In this document: piece after piece, positions 22,740-30,051 of the stretch
Layout: every line of letters begins with the position of its first letter
Position numbering within the stretch: position 1 is the stretch's first letter
Assembly (NCBI RefSeq): GCF_000383095.1
Contig: NZ_AORL01000010.1
Span: 248,001 to 312,000, forward strand
From: Sphingomonas sp. PR090111-T3T-6A
Lineage (GTDB): Bacteria > Pseudomonadota > Alphaproteobacteria > Sphingomonadales > Sphingomonadaceae
Reading direction: 5' to 3'
DNA: 64,000 bases
Made by a program: the position numbers and the translations under genes
The notes under the pieces: generated by a model
Database searches by the model: none
Told to the model about the DNA's origin: nothing
The model's input: the letters and a program-made list of their open reading frames with translations, nothing else

Positions 22740-23747
22740 ATGATACCAGCGTTCTTCGGCCTCGCCGGCCCGACGCTCGGCGATGCCGAGCGGGCCTTCT
22801 TCCGCTCGGTGGAGCCGGCGGGGTTTATCCTCTTCAAGCGCAACTGCACCGATCGGGCGCAGATGAAGGCGCTGACGGACGAACTCCGCTCGCTCTCCGG
22901 CCGGGATGATGTGCCGATCCTGATCGATCAGGAAGGCGGCCGGGTGCAGCGCATGGGCGCACCCGAATGGCCGAAGCTCCCTTCGGCCGAGCCCTTCGCG
23001 AAACTCTATGAGAAGGCACCCGTCTCTGCGATGGAGGCGGCGCGGCTCAACGCCAAGGCGATCGCGACGATGCTCCGTGAGGTCGGCGTCAATGTCGACT
23101 GCCTGCCGCTGCTCGACGTGCGCCGCCCCGATGCGGACGCGATCATCGGCGATCGCGCGCTCGGTTCCGATCCGACGCAGGTGGCGGCGCTCGGCCGTCT
23201 CGTGATCGATGGCCTGCGCGAGGGCGGGGTGGTCGGCGTCGTCAAGCACATGCCCGGCCACGGCCGCGCCATGGCGGACAGCCACAAGGAACTCCCCGTC
23301 GTCGAGGCCTCCGAGGCGGAACTGGCCGAGGATGTCGCGCCCTTCGCAGGCTTGCGGGACGCGCCGATGGGGATGACCGCGCACGTCGTCTACACCGCGT
23401 GGGACAAGGAGCGCTGCGCCAGCCTGTCGCCGGTGGTGATCGGCGAGATCATCCGCGGGCGGATCGGGTTCGACGGGTTGCTGATGTCGGACGATCTCGG
23501 CATGCACGCGCTCTCGGGCAGCTTCGGTGAGCGGGCGGCCGGCGTGATCGCCGCGGGCTGCGACATCGCGCTCCATTGCTCGGGCGACATGGCCGAGATG
23601 GAAGCGGTGGCCGGCGCGCTCGGGCCGATCGCCAAGGAAAGCTACGATCGCCTCCAGCGCGCCATGGCGACGGTGGCGACGCAGGCTTCGTCCGAGACTT
23701 TCGAGGAACTCGCTGCCCGGCGCGATTCGCTGCTGGCGCTCGCCTGA
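22740..23747 (+). CDS. nagZ: Beta-N-acetylhexosaminidase NagZ
   Basis: GH3 family cytoplasmic enzyme that removes GlcNAc from GlcNAc-anhydroMurNAc (peptides) during peptidoglycan recycling. It has 335 residues from the ATG at 22740. NagZ signatures are present: IDQEGGRVQRM, the KHMPGHG segment at about residue 168, which with the following DSH forms the catalytic His-Asp loop, and MSDDLGMHAL, which contains the nucleophilic aspartate. It starts 19 bases after the SPOR gene and precedes scpA. Confidence 0.94.
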   Translation: MIPAFFGLAGPTLGDAERAFFRSVEPAGFILFKRNCTDRAQMKALTDELRSLSGRDDVPILIDQEGGRVQRMGAPEWPKLPSAEPFAKLYEKAPVSAMEAARLNAKAIATMLREVGVNVDCLPLLDVRRPDADAIIGDRALGSDPTQVAALGRLVIDGLREGGVVGVVKHMPGHGRAMADSHKELPVVEASEAELAEDVAPFAGLRDAPMGMTAHVVYTAWDKERCASLSPVVIGEIIRGRIGFDGLLMSDDLGMHALSGSFGERAAGVIAAGCDIALHCSGDMAEMEAVAGALGPIAKESYDRLQRAMATVATQASSETFEELAARRDSLLALA

Positions 23748-23767
23748 CGCTTTGCTAGGCTCATCCG

Positions 23768-24496
23768 ATGGATGAGACGGGGGATACGCTCACCATCGAT
23801 ATTGACGGGTGGGAAGGGCCGCTCGACCTGTTGCTGGCGCTCGCCCGGCAACAGAAGGTCGACTTGCGCGAGCTGTCGATCCTCGCCCTTGTCGAGCAAT
23901 ATCTCGCCTTCATCGAGGGCGCGAAGGCGCTCAAGCTGGAGATCGCCGCCGATTATCTCGTGATGGCGGCGTGGCTGGCTTACCTCAAATCCGGCCTGCT
24001 CCTGCCGCGCGATCCCGAGGTGGAGCCGTCGCCCGAAGAACTGGCGCTGCGCTTGCACCTCCGCCTCCAGAGGCTCGACGCGATGCGTGAGGCCGGCGCG
24101 CGGCTGATGGGCCGCGACAGGCTCGGCCGCGACGTCTTCCCGCGCGGCGCGCCGGAGGGGCTGAAGCTCGTCCGCAAGGCGGCGTGGCAGGCCGATCTGT
24201 TCGACCTGATCGCGGCCTATGGCGCCATCACCGCGCGCAACCGGCCGGTGATGCACGTCGTCTCGCGCCGCCCGGTGATGACGCTGGAGGCGGCGCTCCA
24301 GCGCGTCGAGGCGATGCTGGGGCAGGCGCTCGACTGGACGACGCTGGAGCGTTTCCTCCCCGCCACCACCGATCCGTCGCTGGCCCGTTCTTCACGCGCA
24401 TCCAGCTTCCTCGCGATGCTGGAACTCGCCAAGCAGGGCCGGCTCGAACTCAGGCAGGAAAGCGCCTTCGACACGCTCTGGGTCCGCGCGGCGTGA
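23768..24496 (+). CDS. scpA: Segregation and condensation protein A
   Basis: Kleisin subunit of the SMC-ScpAB condensin, needed for chromosome compaction and segregation. It has 242 residues. The conserved N-terminal stretch WEGPLDLLLALARQQKVDL binds the SMC neck, and the C-terminal winged-helix region binds the SMC head. The gene overlaps scpB by four bases (GTGA), the usual pairing of the two subunits. Confidence 0.95.
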   Translation: MDETGDTLTIDIDGWEGPLDLLLALARQQKVDLRELSILALVEQYLAFIEGAKALKLEIAADYLVMAAWLAYLKSGLLLPRDPEVEPSPEELALRLHLRLQRLDAMREAGARLMGRDRLGRDVFPRGAPEGLKLVRKAAWQADLFDLIAAYGAITARNRPVMHVVSRRPVMTLEAALQRVEAMLGQALDWTTLERFLPATTDPSLARSSRASSFLAMLELAKQGRLELRQESAFDTLWVRAA

Positions 24497-25071
24497 ACCC
24501 GCCCAGCCATGACGAGCGCGCCGTCGAGGCCGTGCTGTTCGCCGCCGAGGCACCGATGACGCTCGCCGAGATCCGGGCGGCGGCGGGCGAGGGCGTCGAT
24601 GTCGCCGAAGGCCTGCGCGCGCTCGCCGAGAGCTATGCCGCGCGGGGTATCCACCCGGTCGAGCGCGGCGGGCGCTGGCACTTCCAGACCGCGCCGGACC
24701 TAGCCCACATCCTCCGCCGTACCCGCGAGGAGCCGCGCAAGCTCAGCCGTGCGGCGATCGAGACGCTCGCCATCATCGCCTATCACGAGCCGGTCAGCCG
24801 TGCGGAGATCGAGGCCATTCGCGGCGTCCAGATCTCCAAGGGGACGCTGGACGTGCTGATGGAGGCGGGCTGGGTCCGTCCCGCCGGCCGCCGCGAAGTG
24901 CCCGGCCGGCCGCTGATCTACGCCACCACGCCGGCCTTCCTCACCCATTTCGGCCTCACCAGCCGCCGCGACCTGCCCGGCATCGACGATCTGCGCGCCG
25001 CCGGCCTTCTCGACCCGATTGATGAGGTAATGCTCAACGTCGAGGTGGAAAGCGGCGACGATGAGGGCTAG
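24493..25071 (+). CDS. scpB: Segregation and condensation protein B
   Basis: Winged-helix dimer that binds the ScpA kleisin in the SMC complex. The protein has 192 residues from the GTG at 24493. The conserved segments AVEAVLFAAEAPMTL and LSRAAIETLAIIAYHEPVSRAEI are visible. The longer frame from 24184 lies inside scpA in another reading frame and is not coding. The tatA gene starts 26 bases downstream. Confidence 0.95.
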   Translation: MNPPSHDERAVEAVLFAAEAPMTLAEIRAAAGEGVDVAEGLRALAESYAARGIHPVERGGRWHFQTAPDLAHILRRTREEPRKLSRAAIETLAIIAYHEPVSRAEIEAIRGVQISKGTLDVLMEAGWVRPAGRREVPGRPLIYATTPAFLTHFGLTSRRDLPGIDDLRAAGLLDPIDEVMLNVEVESGDDEG

Positions 25072-25097
25072 ATAGATAAGACTTAGGAGAAAGTGTC

Positions 25098-25343
25098 ATG
25101 GGTTTCGGTTCGCCAATTCACTGGATCATCCTCGGGATCATCGCGATCGTGCTGTTTGGCGGCGGCCGTTTTCCCTCGATGATGGGTGACGTCGCCAAGG
25201 GGCTGAAGAGCTTCAAGAAGGGCATGGCCGACGAGGATGAGGATCAGCCCAAGCCGGCGCAGCGCCTCCAGGCGCAGCCGCCGCTGGAGCCGAACGCCGA
25301 TCAGCATCTTCAGCCGCAGCCGGAAGATCGGCCGCGGAACTGA
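25098..25343 (+). CDS. tatA: Sec-independent protein translocase subunit TatA
   Basis: Pore-forming subunit of the twin-arginine translocase, which exports folded proteins. It has 81 residues: a short N-terminus, a membrane helix ([17 protein letters not shown]), the FGGGRFP hinge, an amphipathic helix ([15 protein letters not shown]), and a variable acidic/proline-rich tail. An AGGAGAAAG-like Shine-Dalgarno sequence precedes the ATG. It is the first gene of tatABC. A likely client in this window is the molybdenum enzyme at 61.6-63.8 kb, which carries a twin-arginine signal. Confidence 0.96.
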   Translation: MGFGSPIHWIILGIIAIVLFGGGRFPSMMGDVAKGLKSFKKGMADEDEDQPKPAQRLQAQPPLEPNADQHLQPQPEDRPRN

Positions 25344-25372
25344 GCGCCATCGACTGACGAAGCACAGCGCCG

Positions 25373-25756
25373 ATGTTCGATATCGCGCCCTCCGAGATGC
25401 TGATCGTGGCGCTGGTCGCGATCGTCCTCATCGGACCCAAGGATTTGCCGCGCGTGATGCGGGTGGTGGGGCAATGGGTCGGCCGTGGCCGCACCATGGC
25501 CCGCCATTTCCGCGGCGCGATCGACGACATGATCCGCGAATCCGAGCTTCAGGAGATGGAGAAGAAGTGGAAGGCGGAGAATGAGCGGATCATGCGCGAG
25601 CATTCCGATCTGATCGGCTCCGCCAACAGCACGCCCGAGCCGGAGACCGCAGCGCAGCCGCAGATGCTGCCGCTGGAGGCTCCGTCCGCTCCGGTCAGCT
25701 CTTCCGACACCACACCCCCCATCGCGACGCCCGCCGACGCGCAACGCCAGGGCTGA
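25373..25756 (+). CDS. tatB: Sec-independent protein translocase subunit TatB
   Basis: Receptor-complex partner of TatC. It has 127 residues, with an N-terminal membrane helix (SEMLIVALVAIVLIG), the family PKDLPRVMR hinge, an amphipathic helix and a loosely conserved tail. It lies 29 bases after tatA and 5 bases before tatC. Confidence 0.95.
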   Translation: MFDIAPSEMLIVALVAIVLIGPKDLPRVMRVVGQWVGRGRTMARHFRGAIDDMIRESELQEMEKKWKAENERIMREHSDLIGSANSTPEPETAAQPQMLPLEAPSAPVSSSDTTPPIATPADAQRQG

Positions 25757-25761
25757 AAACG

Positions 25762-26535
25762 ATGGCCGACGTCGAAGACGAACTCGAAGATACGCGCGCG
25801 CCGCTGCTCGATCACCTGATCGAGCTGCGCAAGCGGCTGATCTGGAGTTTCCTTGCGCTGGGCGCGGCGTTCCTCGTCTGCCTCTATTTCGCGAAGCCGA
25901 TCTTCGCCTTCCTCGTCCAGCCGCTGCTGCACGCGGGGCAGGGCAAGCTGATCTACACCGATGTGTTCGAGGCCTTCTTCGCGCAGATGAAGGTGGCCTT
26001 CTTCTCGGCGATCATGCTGAGCTTCCCGATCGTGGCGAACCAGTTGTGGCGCTTCGTCGCGCCGGGGCTCTACACCAAGGAGAAGCGGGCGCTGCGCCCG
26101 TTCCTGCTGCTGACGCCGGTGCTGTTCCTGTCGGGGGCGGCGATGGCCTATTTCATCGCAATGCCGCTGGCGCTGCATTTCCTGCTCGGCTTCCAGGGCA
26201 ATATCGGCGGCGTGCAGCAGGAGGCCCTGCCCGCCATCGGCAACTATCTGGGCTTCGTCACCAAGTTCATGTTCGGCTTCGGCGTGGCCTTCCTGCTGCC
26301 CGTGCTGCTGATGCTGCTCGAGCGGACGGGGATCGTCAGCCGCAGGCAGCTCGTGAAGGGGCGGCGCTATTCCTATGTCGGCTCCTTCGCGCTGGCGGCG
26401 GTGCTGAGCCCGCCGGACGCGGTGTCGATGCTGCTGCTCGCGGTGCCGCTGTGCCTGCTCTACGAACTGGCGCTGATCGCGATCTGGTTCACCGAGCGCA
26501 AGCGCGCGCGGGAGGCGGAGAGCGCCACCGCCTGA
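25762..26535 (+). CDS. tatC: Sec-independent protein translocase subunit TatC
   Basis: Six-helix membrane protein that recognises twin-arginine signal peptides. It has 257 residues. The N-terminal LLDHLIELRKRL motif and the first periplasmic-loop region (IYTDVFEAFFAQMKVAFF) match the family. The last helix ends before a basic tail. It closes the tatABC operon; a hairpin lies nine bases past the stop. Confidence 0.96.
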   Translation: MADVEDELEDTRAPLLDHLIELRKRLIWSFLALGAAFLVCLYFAKPIFAFLVQPLLHAGQGKLIYTDVFEAFFAQMKVAFFSAIMLSFPIVANQLWRFVAPGLYTKEKRALRPFLLLTPVLFLSGAAMAYFIAMPLALHFLLGFQGNIGGVQQEALPAIGNYLGFVTKFMFGFGVAFLLPVLLMLLERTGIVSRRQLVKGRRYSYVGSFALAAVLSPPDAVSMLLLAVPLCLLYELALIAIWFTERKRAREAESATA

Positions 26536-26543
26536 ACGCAAAT

Positions 26544-26574
26544 AGGGCGCCGCCGAAACCCTCGGCGACGCCCT
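26544..26574. terminator. Bidirectional hairpin between convergent tatC and entericidin genes
   Basis: The stem AGGGCG-C-CGCCGA pairs with TCGGCG-A-CGCCCT around one C/A mismatch, with a five-base loop. It sits between the tatC stop (+ strand) and the 3' end of the entericidin-like gene (- strand). There is no strong T run on either side. The convergent position suggests it serves both transcripts. Confidence 0.5.
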
Positions 26575-26597
26575 GCCTGCTACCGCTGACGCTTGGC

Positions 26598-26735
26598 CTA
26601 TTTCGACTTGTCCGCCGCGTTGGCGACCGCGTTGCCGGCCGACGAGACGTCCTTGCCCGCCCCGTGGATCGTGTTGCACGCGGTGATGAGCAGTGCGGCC
26701 GAGATGAGCCCGGCGCCGATGAGCTTGCGAACCAA
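26598..26735 (-). CDS. Entericidin-like small lipoprotein
   Basis: A 45-residue lipoprotein of the entericidin A/B (EcnAB) family. The sequence has a basic start (VRKLIGAG), a hydrophobic stretch, and a lipobox LITAC whose cysteine is at about residue 20, followed by NTIHGAGKDVSSAG as in entericidins. I favour a TTG start at 26735 because AGAAGGAG lies about seven bases upstream. The ATG at 26753 would put that Shine-Dalgarno sequence inside the coding region. Entericidins sit in the cell envelope and are often stress-regulated. A general-stress promoter faces this gene about 220 bases upstream, but a small-RNA terminator may intervene. Confidence 0.85.
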   Translation of the reverse strand: MVRKLIGAGLISAALLITACNTIHGAGKDVSSAGNAVANAADKSK

Positions 26736-26844
26736 GTTCCCACTCCTTCTCATGCACGGAATCTGGGTTCCGTTGGGAAGACAATGCGGGGGGCCGCGTT
26801 ATGGTTCCGCCTTATGGCCGGGAGAGACCCCAAGCCCTTGATCC

Positions 26845-26949
26845 CAAAAGAATTTGGACCCGGCCACACAGCCGGGGGGAAGGCAGCGTGACCGGGTCCA
26901 TTTCATGTGCGGATAGCGAGAGCGGGGGGGCAAAAGGTCGCTATCCGGG
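26845..26949 (-). ncRNA. Candidate EcfG-driven small RNA with two C-rich hairpins
   Basis: About 100 nt predicted from a promoter and two strong hairpins; no known gene covers it. The first hairpin pairs GGATAGCGA with TCGCTATCC (26911-26946, nine perfect pairs) around an 18-base loop containing seven consecutive C on the transcribed strand. The second (26856-26899) starts with GGACCCGG/CCGGGTCC. Allowing G-U pairs and one U-U mismatch, it extends to about 18 positions per arm with a loop UUCCCCCC. It is followed by a T-rich tail (AAATTCTTTT), so it can act as the terminator. Caulobacter GsrN is a stress-sigma-dependent RNA with a C-rich targeting loop; the resemblance in layout is inference, not a sequence match. 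Confidence 0.62.
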
Positions 26950-26955
26950 GTGCAA

Positions 26956-26981
26956 AACGGCCAAGCCGCGGGGCTGGTTCC
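26956..26981 (-). promoter_or_regulatory. Consensus EcfG promoter (GGAAC-N17-CGTT), minus strand
   Basis: On the minus strand, GGAAC (26981-26977) is followed by exactly 17 bases and CGTT (26959-26956). This is the general stress sigma factor consensus of alphaproteobacteria. Transcription would start near 26951-26946, directly at the first hairpin of the candidate small RNA. The match is outside coding sequence, 44 bases below the stop of the sensor kinase gene. Confidence 0.75.
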
Positions 26982-27024
26982 AAGCCCTCGAAAATTTATT
27001 CCAGAGGGCCGCCTTGCCGTAGCG

Positions 27025-28476
27025 TCAGGGGAGGTTGGGGTCTGGCATCACCATGATCTCGATCGCGACGATCCCGATGCCCTCGTCGCGTTCCAGTGGT
27101 GAGCGGAGCTGGCGGGCAAGGCCGCCGATCACGCGCTCGAACTGCTCGAAATGCGGGTCCACGGGGGCGGCGTCACGACGCAGGGCGGGGGAGCGGGCGG
27201 TGAGCCGGGCACGCTCGGGCTGATCCTCCATCTCGTCGAGCGAGATGGCGATGCTGGTGCCCGGCACGCGCATCATGGCCGTCTCGATCAGCTCGACGAG
27301 CAGGAAGGCCACCGAGACGGCGACATCCTGATGCACAAAGCTCTGCGCAAGGTCGAGCGTCACGGAGGGCGGCGCCGCGCCGGCGGGGACGGAGGCGCGC
27401 AGATTGGAGGCCAGTTCCCCGATCATCGGGCGCAGCGCGATGCCATGGTTCACCTCCATCTCGGCGAAATGGCTGCGATGGACGATGGCGAGCGCGTCGA
27501 CGCGGCGCTGGATGGTGGCGAAGGCATCGATCGCCTCGGGCGTCTCGGCGCTGCGGGCGTGGATGTTGAGCAGGCTGGCGATCACCTGGAGGTTGTTCTT
27601 CACCCGGTGATGCACCTCGCGGGTGAGGCGGGTCTGGCGAGCGAGGCCGTCCTCCAGCTCGGCCTCGTGGCGCGAGATGGTCATGGCCGCACGCAGGAAG
27701 GCGCGGCCCAGCGTGCGGATCTCGAAGGCCGGCGTGGTGAGCGGCGGCATCTCGAAGCGGCCAGTGATGCGATAATGCTCGATCGCGTCCTGCATCGAGG
27801 CGAGGGGGCGCAGGATCAGGCGATCCACCACCAGCCAGCCGATCGCGGCGCCCGCCACCCACATCAGGATCGGCAGCAGGGTCAGCAATATCTCGTTGGC
27901 GCTGAGCGGCGCAGTCGCCACCGTCATCGACAGGCGAAGCTGGCCACCGGCGATCGGCAGGTCGGCCAGCACGTCGCGGCCGAGCGGCACGGTCTGCATC
28001 GTGGCGACGTTGATCTGCTGCCCCGTGGCATCGGAGAGGCGAAGCGAATAGCTGCCGTCGAGCGCGTGCGGGTGGGCGGCCTCGGCCAGCAGCTCGCGCG
28101 GCAGTTCGGCCATCGCCCAGCCGGGCGTCTCGCTCGAACTGGCGATGACGCGGACGGCGTCGTCCTCGCCGTCGATCAGGACGATCGGCGCAGTATCGGT
28201 GCGGCGGAGCGGGAGGCTGGCGGTGAGCGGGCGCGAGGAACAGACGAGGCGGCCCGCACCGTCGAACACGGCCGCCGCCGAACCCGCGCCGATCGCGGCG
28301 GCGGCGCGGCGGCATCCTTCCGGCCCCCGCCGCTGCGCGGCATGGAGGATGGACGTCACCCGGTCGACGGCGAGGTTGAAGCGCTCGGCGCTGTCGGTGA
28401 CGAGGAGGCGGGCGGCCGCCTCACGATTGGCGCGGTTGGCCTTGGCGGTTTCGAGCGATGCCAGCGACGCGATCAT
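27025..28476 (-). CDS. HisKA_2/HWE-type sensor protein with degenerate ATPase domain (PhyP-like)
   Basis: Membrane sensor next to nepR. From the first ATG it has 483 residues: a periplasmic region, a membrane helix near residues 195-215 (NEILLTLLPILMWVAGAAIGWLVV), and a HisKA_2 dimerisation box with HHRVKNNLQVIASLLNIHAR. The ATP-binding part lacks recognisable N and G boxes; where ELVxNA is expected it reads ELIETAMMR. That fits a protein that mainly dephosphorylates, as reported for PhyP beside the Sphingomonas stress genes, but the assignment is inference. The frame stays open upstream and encodes a clear membrane helix (KILIVLSLALLPLG, about 28477-28551), yet no ATG, GTG or TTG occurs there. 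The true start is therefore unresolved. Confidence 0.8.
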   Translation of the reverse strand: MIASLASLETAKANRANREAAARLLVTDSAERFNLAVDRVTSILHAAQRRGPEGCRRAAAAIGAGSAAAVFDGAGRLVCSSRPLTASLPLRRTDTAPIVLIDGEDDAVRVIASSSETPGWAMAELPRELLAEAAHPHALDGSYSLRLSDATGQQINVATMQTVPLGRDVLADLPIAGGQLRLSMTVATAPLSANEILLTLLPILMWVAGAAIGWLVVDRLILRPLASMQDAIEHYRITGRFEMPPLTTPAFEIRTLGRAFLRAAMTISRHEAELEDGLARQTRLTREVHHRVKNNLQVIASLLNIHARSAETPEAIDAFATIQRRVDALAIVHRSHFAEMEVNHGIALRPMIGELASNLRASVPAGAAPPSVTLDLAQSFVHQDVAVSVAFLLVELIETAMMRVPGTSIAISLDEMEDQPERARLTARSPALRRDAAPVDPHFEQFERVIGGLARQLRSPLERDEGIGIVAIEIMVMPDPNLP

Positions 28477-28607
28477 GCCGAGCGGCAGCAGCGCCAGCGA
28501 CAGGACGATCAGGATCTTGAGGCTGGTCGACAGCCGCGTGAACAGGCGAACAGCGGGCGACGGCGGCGGCAGCGCCGAGCGGGAGGTGGTATGCAGCGGT
28601 GCCCCCG

Positions 28608-28802
28608 CTAGCTGAGCTTGCCCAGAAGATCGAGCAGTTCCGCGGGAATATCCTCGCTCACGGTCTTTGCATAGACGGAACGAAGGGCATGGCCGACGTC
28701 ACGATCCGCCCCCGCCCGTTCGGAACCGGAGCGGCGGGAGGAGGACGATGTCGGGGCGATCCCCTGGCCCTTGTTGGTCTTCTTGTCGTCGCTCAACGCC
28801 AA
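28608..28802 (-). CDS. nepR: Anti-sigma factor NepR
   Basis: Small anti-sigma factor that holds EcfG inactive until phosphorylated PhyR captures it. It has 64 residues: a polar, charged N-terminal half, then the conserved NepR core LRSVYAKTVSEDIPAELLDLLGKLS. It is read on the minus strand, divergent from phyR. It is not directly fused to ecfG, as it often is in other alphaproteobacteria; ecfG lies on the other side of phyR. The sensor gene follows in the same direction, and its open frame overlaps the end of nepR. Confidence 0.9.
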   Translation of the reverse strand: MALSDDKKTNKGQGIAPTSSSSRRSGSERAGADRDVGHALRSVYAKTVSEDIPAELLDLLGKLS

Positions 28803-28919
28803 CTCGCCCTATCCCCTGTCGATCGCAGCATGTGCGCCCTCATCCACAGTGACGCGCCGACGACGGAACGAATAGTCGCTCCATCGGGTCACGCGATAAA
28901 ATCCTCTCGTGGCCGTGGA

Positions 28920-28944
28920 AACAAAAAAGTCGCAGGATGGTTCC
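28920..28944 (-). promoter_or_regulatory. Possible EcfG promoter upstream of nepR
   Basis: On the minus strand, GGAAC (28944-28940) is followed by 16 bases and TGTT, one base off the CGTT consensus. It lies about 120 bases before the nepR ATG and points at it. Autoregulated nepR is common in this circuit. The match is imperfect, so this is a candidate only. Confidence 0.4.
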
Positions 28945-29058
28945 TCGCTGAACGGTTCCTTACGATATCGGGAGGGGCCGACCGGGGGAAGCGAGGCATC
29001 GCAGGATGCCAACCCAGTCTCCGGTCGAAGGGATTTCGCACAGGAGTTGGATAGAAAT

Positions 29059-29856
29059 ATGTCGCTTGGACAGGAACTTGCGCCTCACCTCCCGTTCCTG
29101 CGCCGCTATGCGCGCGCGCTTACGGGAACCCAGAAACAGGGTGACGCCTATGTCCGTGCGGCGCTGGAGGCGATCGTTGCGGATCCGGAAGAATTTCCCC
29201 GCGATGTCGATCCGCGACTCGGGCTCTACAAGACGTTTCAGGCGATCTGGTCGTCGAGCACGGTCGAGACCGGCGTGGACGGCGGGCAGGACGGCAGCTC
29301 GCCCGAGGTGATCGCGCAGGCGCGCCTCTCCCGAATCACGCCGCGCTCGCGTCAGGCCCTGCTGCTGACCGCGATGGAGGGCTTCACCAACGAGGACACC
29401 GCCTTCCTGATCGGCGTCGGCGACACCGAGGTGGAGGTGCTGGTGGCCGATGCGCTGGCGGAGATCGAGCGGCAGACCCATGCCGACGTGCTCATCATCG
29501 AGGATGAGCCGATCATCGCGATGGACCTCGAGACGATCGTGCGCGATCTCGGCCATGGCGTGACCGGCGTGGCGGTGACCCGCGACGAGGCGGTGACGCA
29601 GGCGATGGCGCGGCGCCCCGGCCTCGTGCTGGCGGACATCCAGCTTGCCGACGACAGCTCGGGCATCGACGCGGTGAAGGACATCCTCGCCCAGTTCGAG
29701 GTGCCGGTGATCTTCATCACCGCCTTCCCCGAGCGGCTGCTGACCGGCGAGCGGCCCGAGCCGACCTTCCTCATCACCAAGCCGTTCCAGCGGTCGACGG
29801 TGAAGGCGGCGATCGCGCAGGCGCTGTTCTTCGACAGCTCGACGGTTCCGGCCTGA
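29059..29856 (+). CDS. phyR: General stress response anti-anti-sigma regulator PhyR
   Basis: Hybrid regulator with an N-terminal sigma-like domain (about residues 1-130) and a C-terminal receiver domain (about 140-260). When its receiver aspartate (D193, in LADIQLADD) is phosphorylated, the sigma-like domain binds NepR and frees EcfG. The acidic pocket (LIIEDEPIIAMDLE) and the lysine in ITKPFQ are present. I chose the ATG at 29059, which gives 265 residues, the family length, and has AGGAG upstream; an open extension back to 28909 is not PhyR-like. It lies between nepR (divergent) and the small membrane gene plus ecfG. Confidence 0.95.
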   Translation: MSLGQELAPHLPFLRRYARALTGTQKQGDAYVRAALEAIVADPEEFPRDVDPRLGLYKTFQAIWSSSTVETGVDGGQDGSSPEVIAQARLSRITPRSRQALLLTAMEGFTNEDTAFLIGVGDTEVEVLVADALAEIERQTHADVLIIEDEPIIAMDLETIVRDLGHGVTGVAVTRDEAVTQAMARRPGLVLADIQLADDSSGIDAVKDILAQFEVPVIFITAFPERLLTGERPEPTFLITKPFQRSTVKAAIAQALFFDSSTVPA

Positions 29857-29858
29857 AC

Positions 29859-29884
29859 GGAACCGCTCGCATCACCCGACCGTT
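29859..29884 (+). promoter_or_regulatory. Consensus EcfG promoter (GGAAC-N17-CGTT) for the 45-aa gene and ecfG
   Basis: GGAAC (29859-29863) is followed by exactly 17 bases and CGTT (29881-29884). It starts three bases past the phyR stop. Transcription would begin near 29890, about 24 bases before the ATG of the small membrane gene, with ecfG downstream on the same message. This places ecfG under its own sigma factor. Confidence 0.8.
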
Positions 29885-29913
29885 GGCAGCGCGTGACGAT
29901 CGGGAGATGCGCG

Positions 29914-30051
29914 ATGGATCAGAGTGGACCGCATCTGTCCGGCACCGAGGCGCGTGCCGGGCGGAAGGCCAACGTGGTGCGCTATGTGCTGGGGATTTCC
30001 CTGGCGGCGATCGTCGTAGTCTTCGCCATCATGCTGATTCTCAACCACTAA
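29914..30051 (+). CDS. Single-pass membrane protein of 45 residues
   Basis: Short gene with an ATG at 29914 and GGGAGA about ten bases upstream. The first 24 residues are polar with several basic residues (RAGRKANVVRY). Residues 25-43 form one hydrophobic helix (VLGISLAAIVVVFAIMLIL), and the protein ends NH. The positive charges before the helix suggest the N-terminus is in the cytoplasm. It lies between the consensus EcfG promoter and ecfG, so it should be strongly stress-induced. I do not recognise a family. It is too short to assign confidently by composition alone, but promoter, ribosome binding site and topology agree. Confidence 0.68.
   Translation: MDQSGPHLSGTEARAGRKANVVRYVLGISLAAIVVVFAIMLILNH

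Noticed and set aside
26785-26808. GGAAC-N17-CATT on the minus strand upstream of the entericidin gene
   Set aside because: The -10 element differs from CGTT and the better match lies 170 bases further upstream; too weak to call.
26799-26906. Minus-strand frame of 35 codons inside the candidate small RNA
   Set aside because: No ribosome binding site, runs through the terminator-like hairpin, and the peptide looks random; structure explains the region better.
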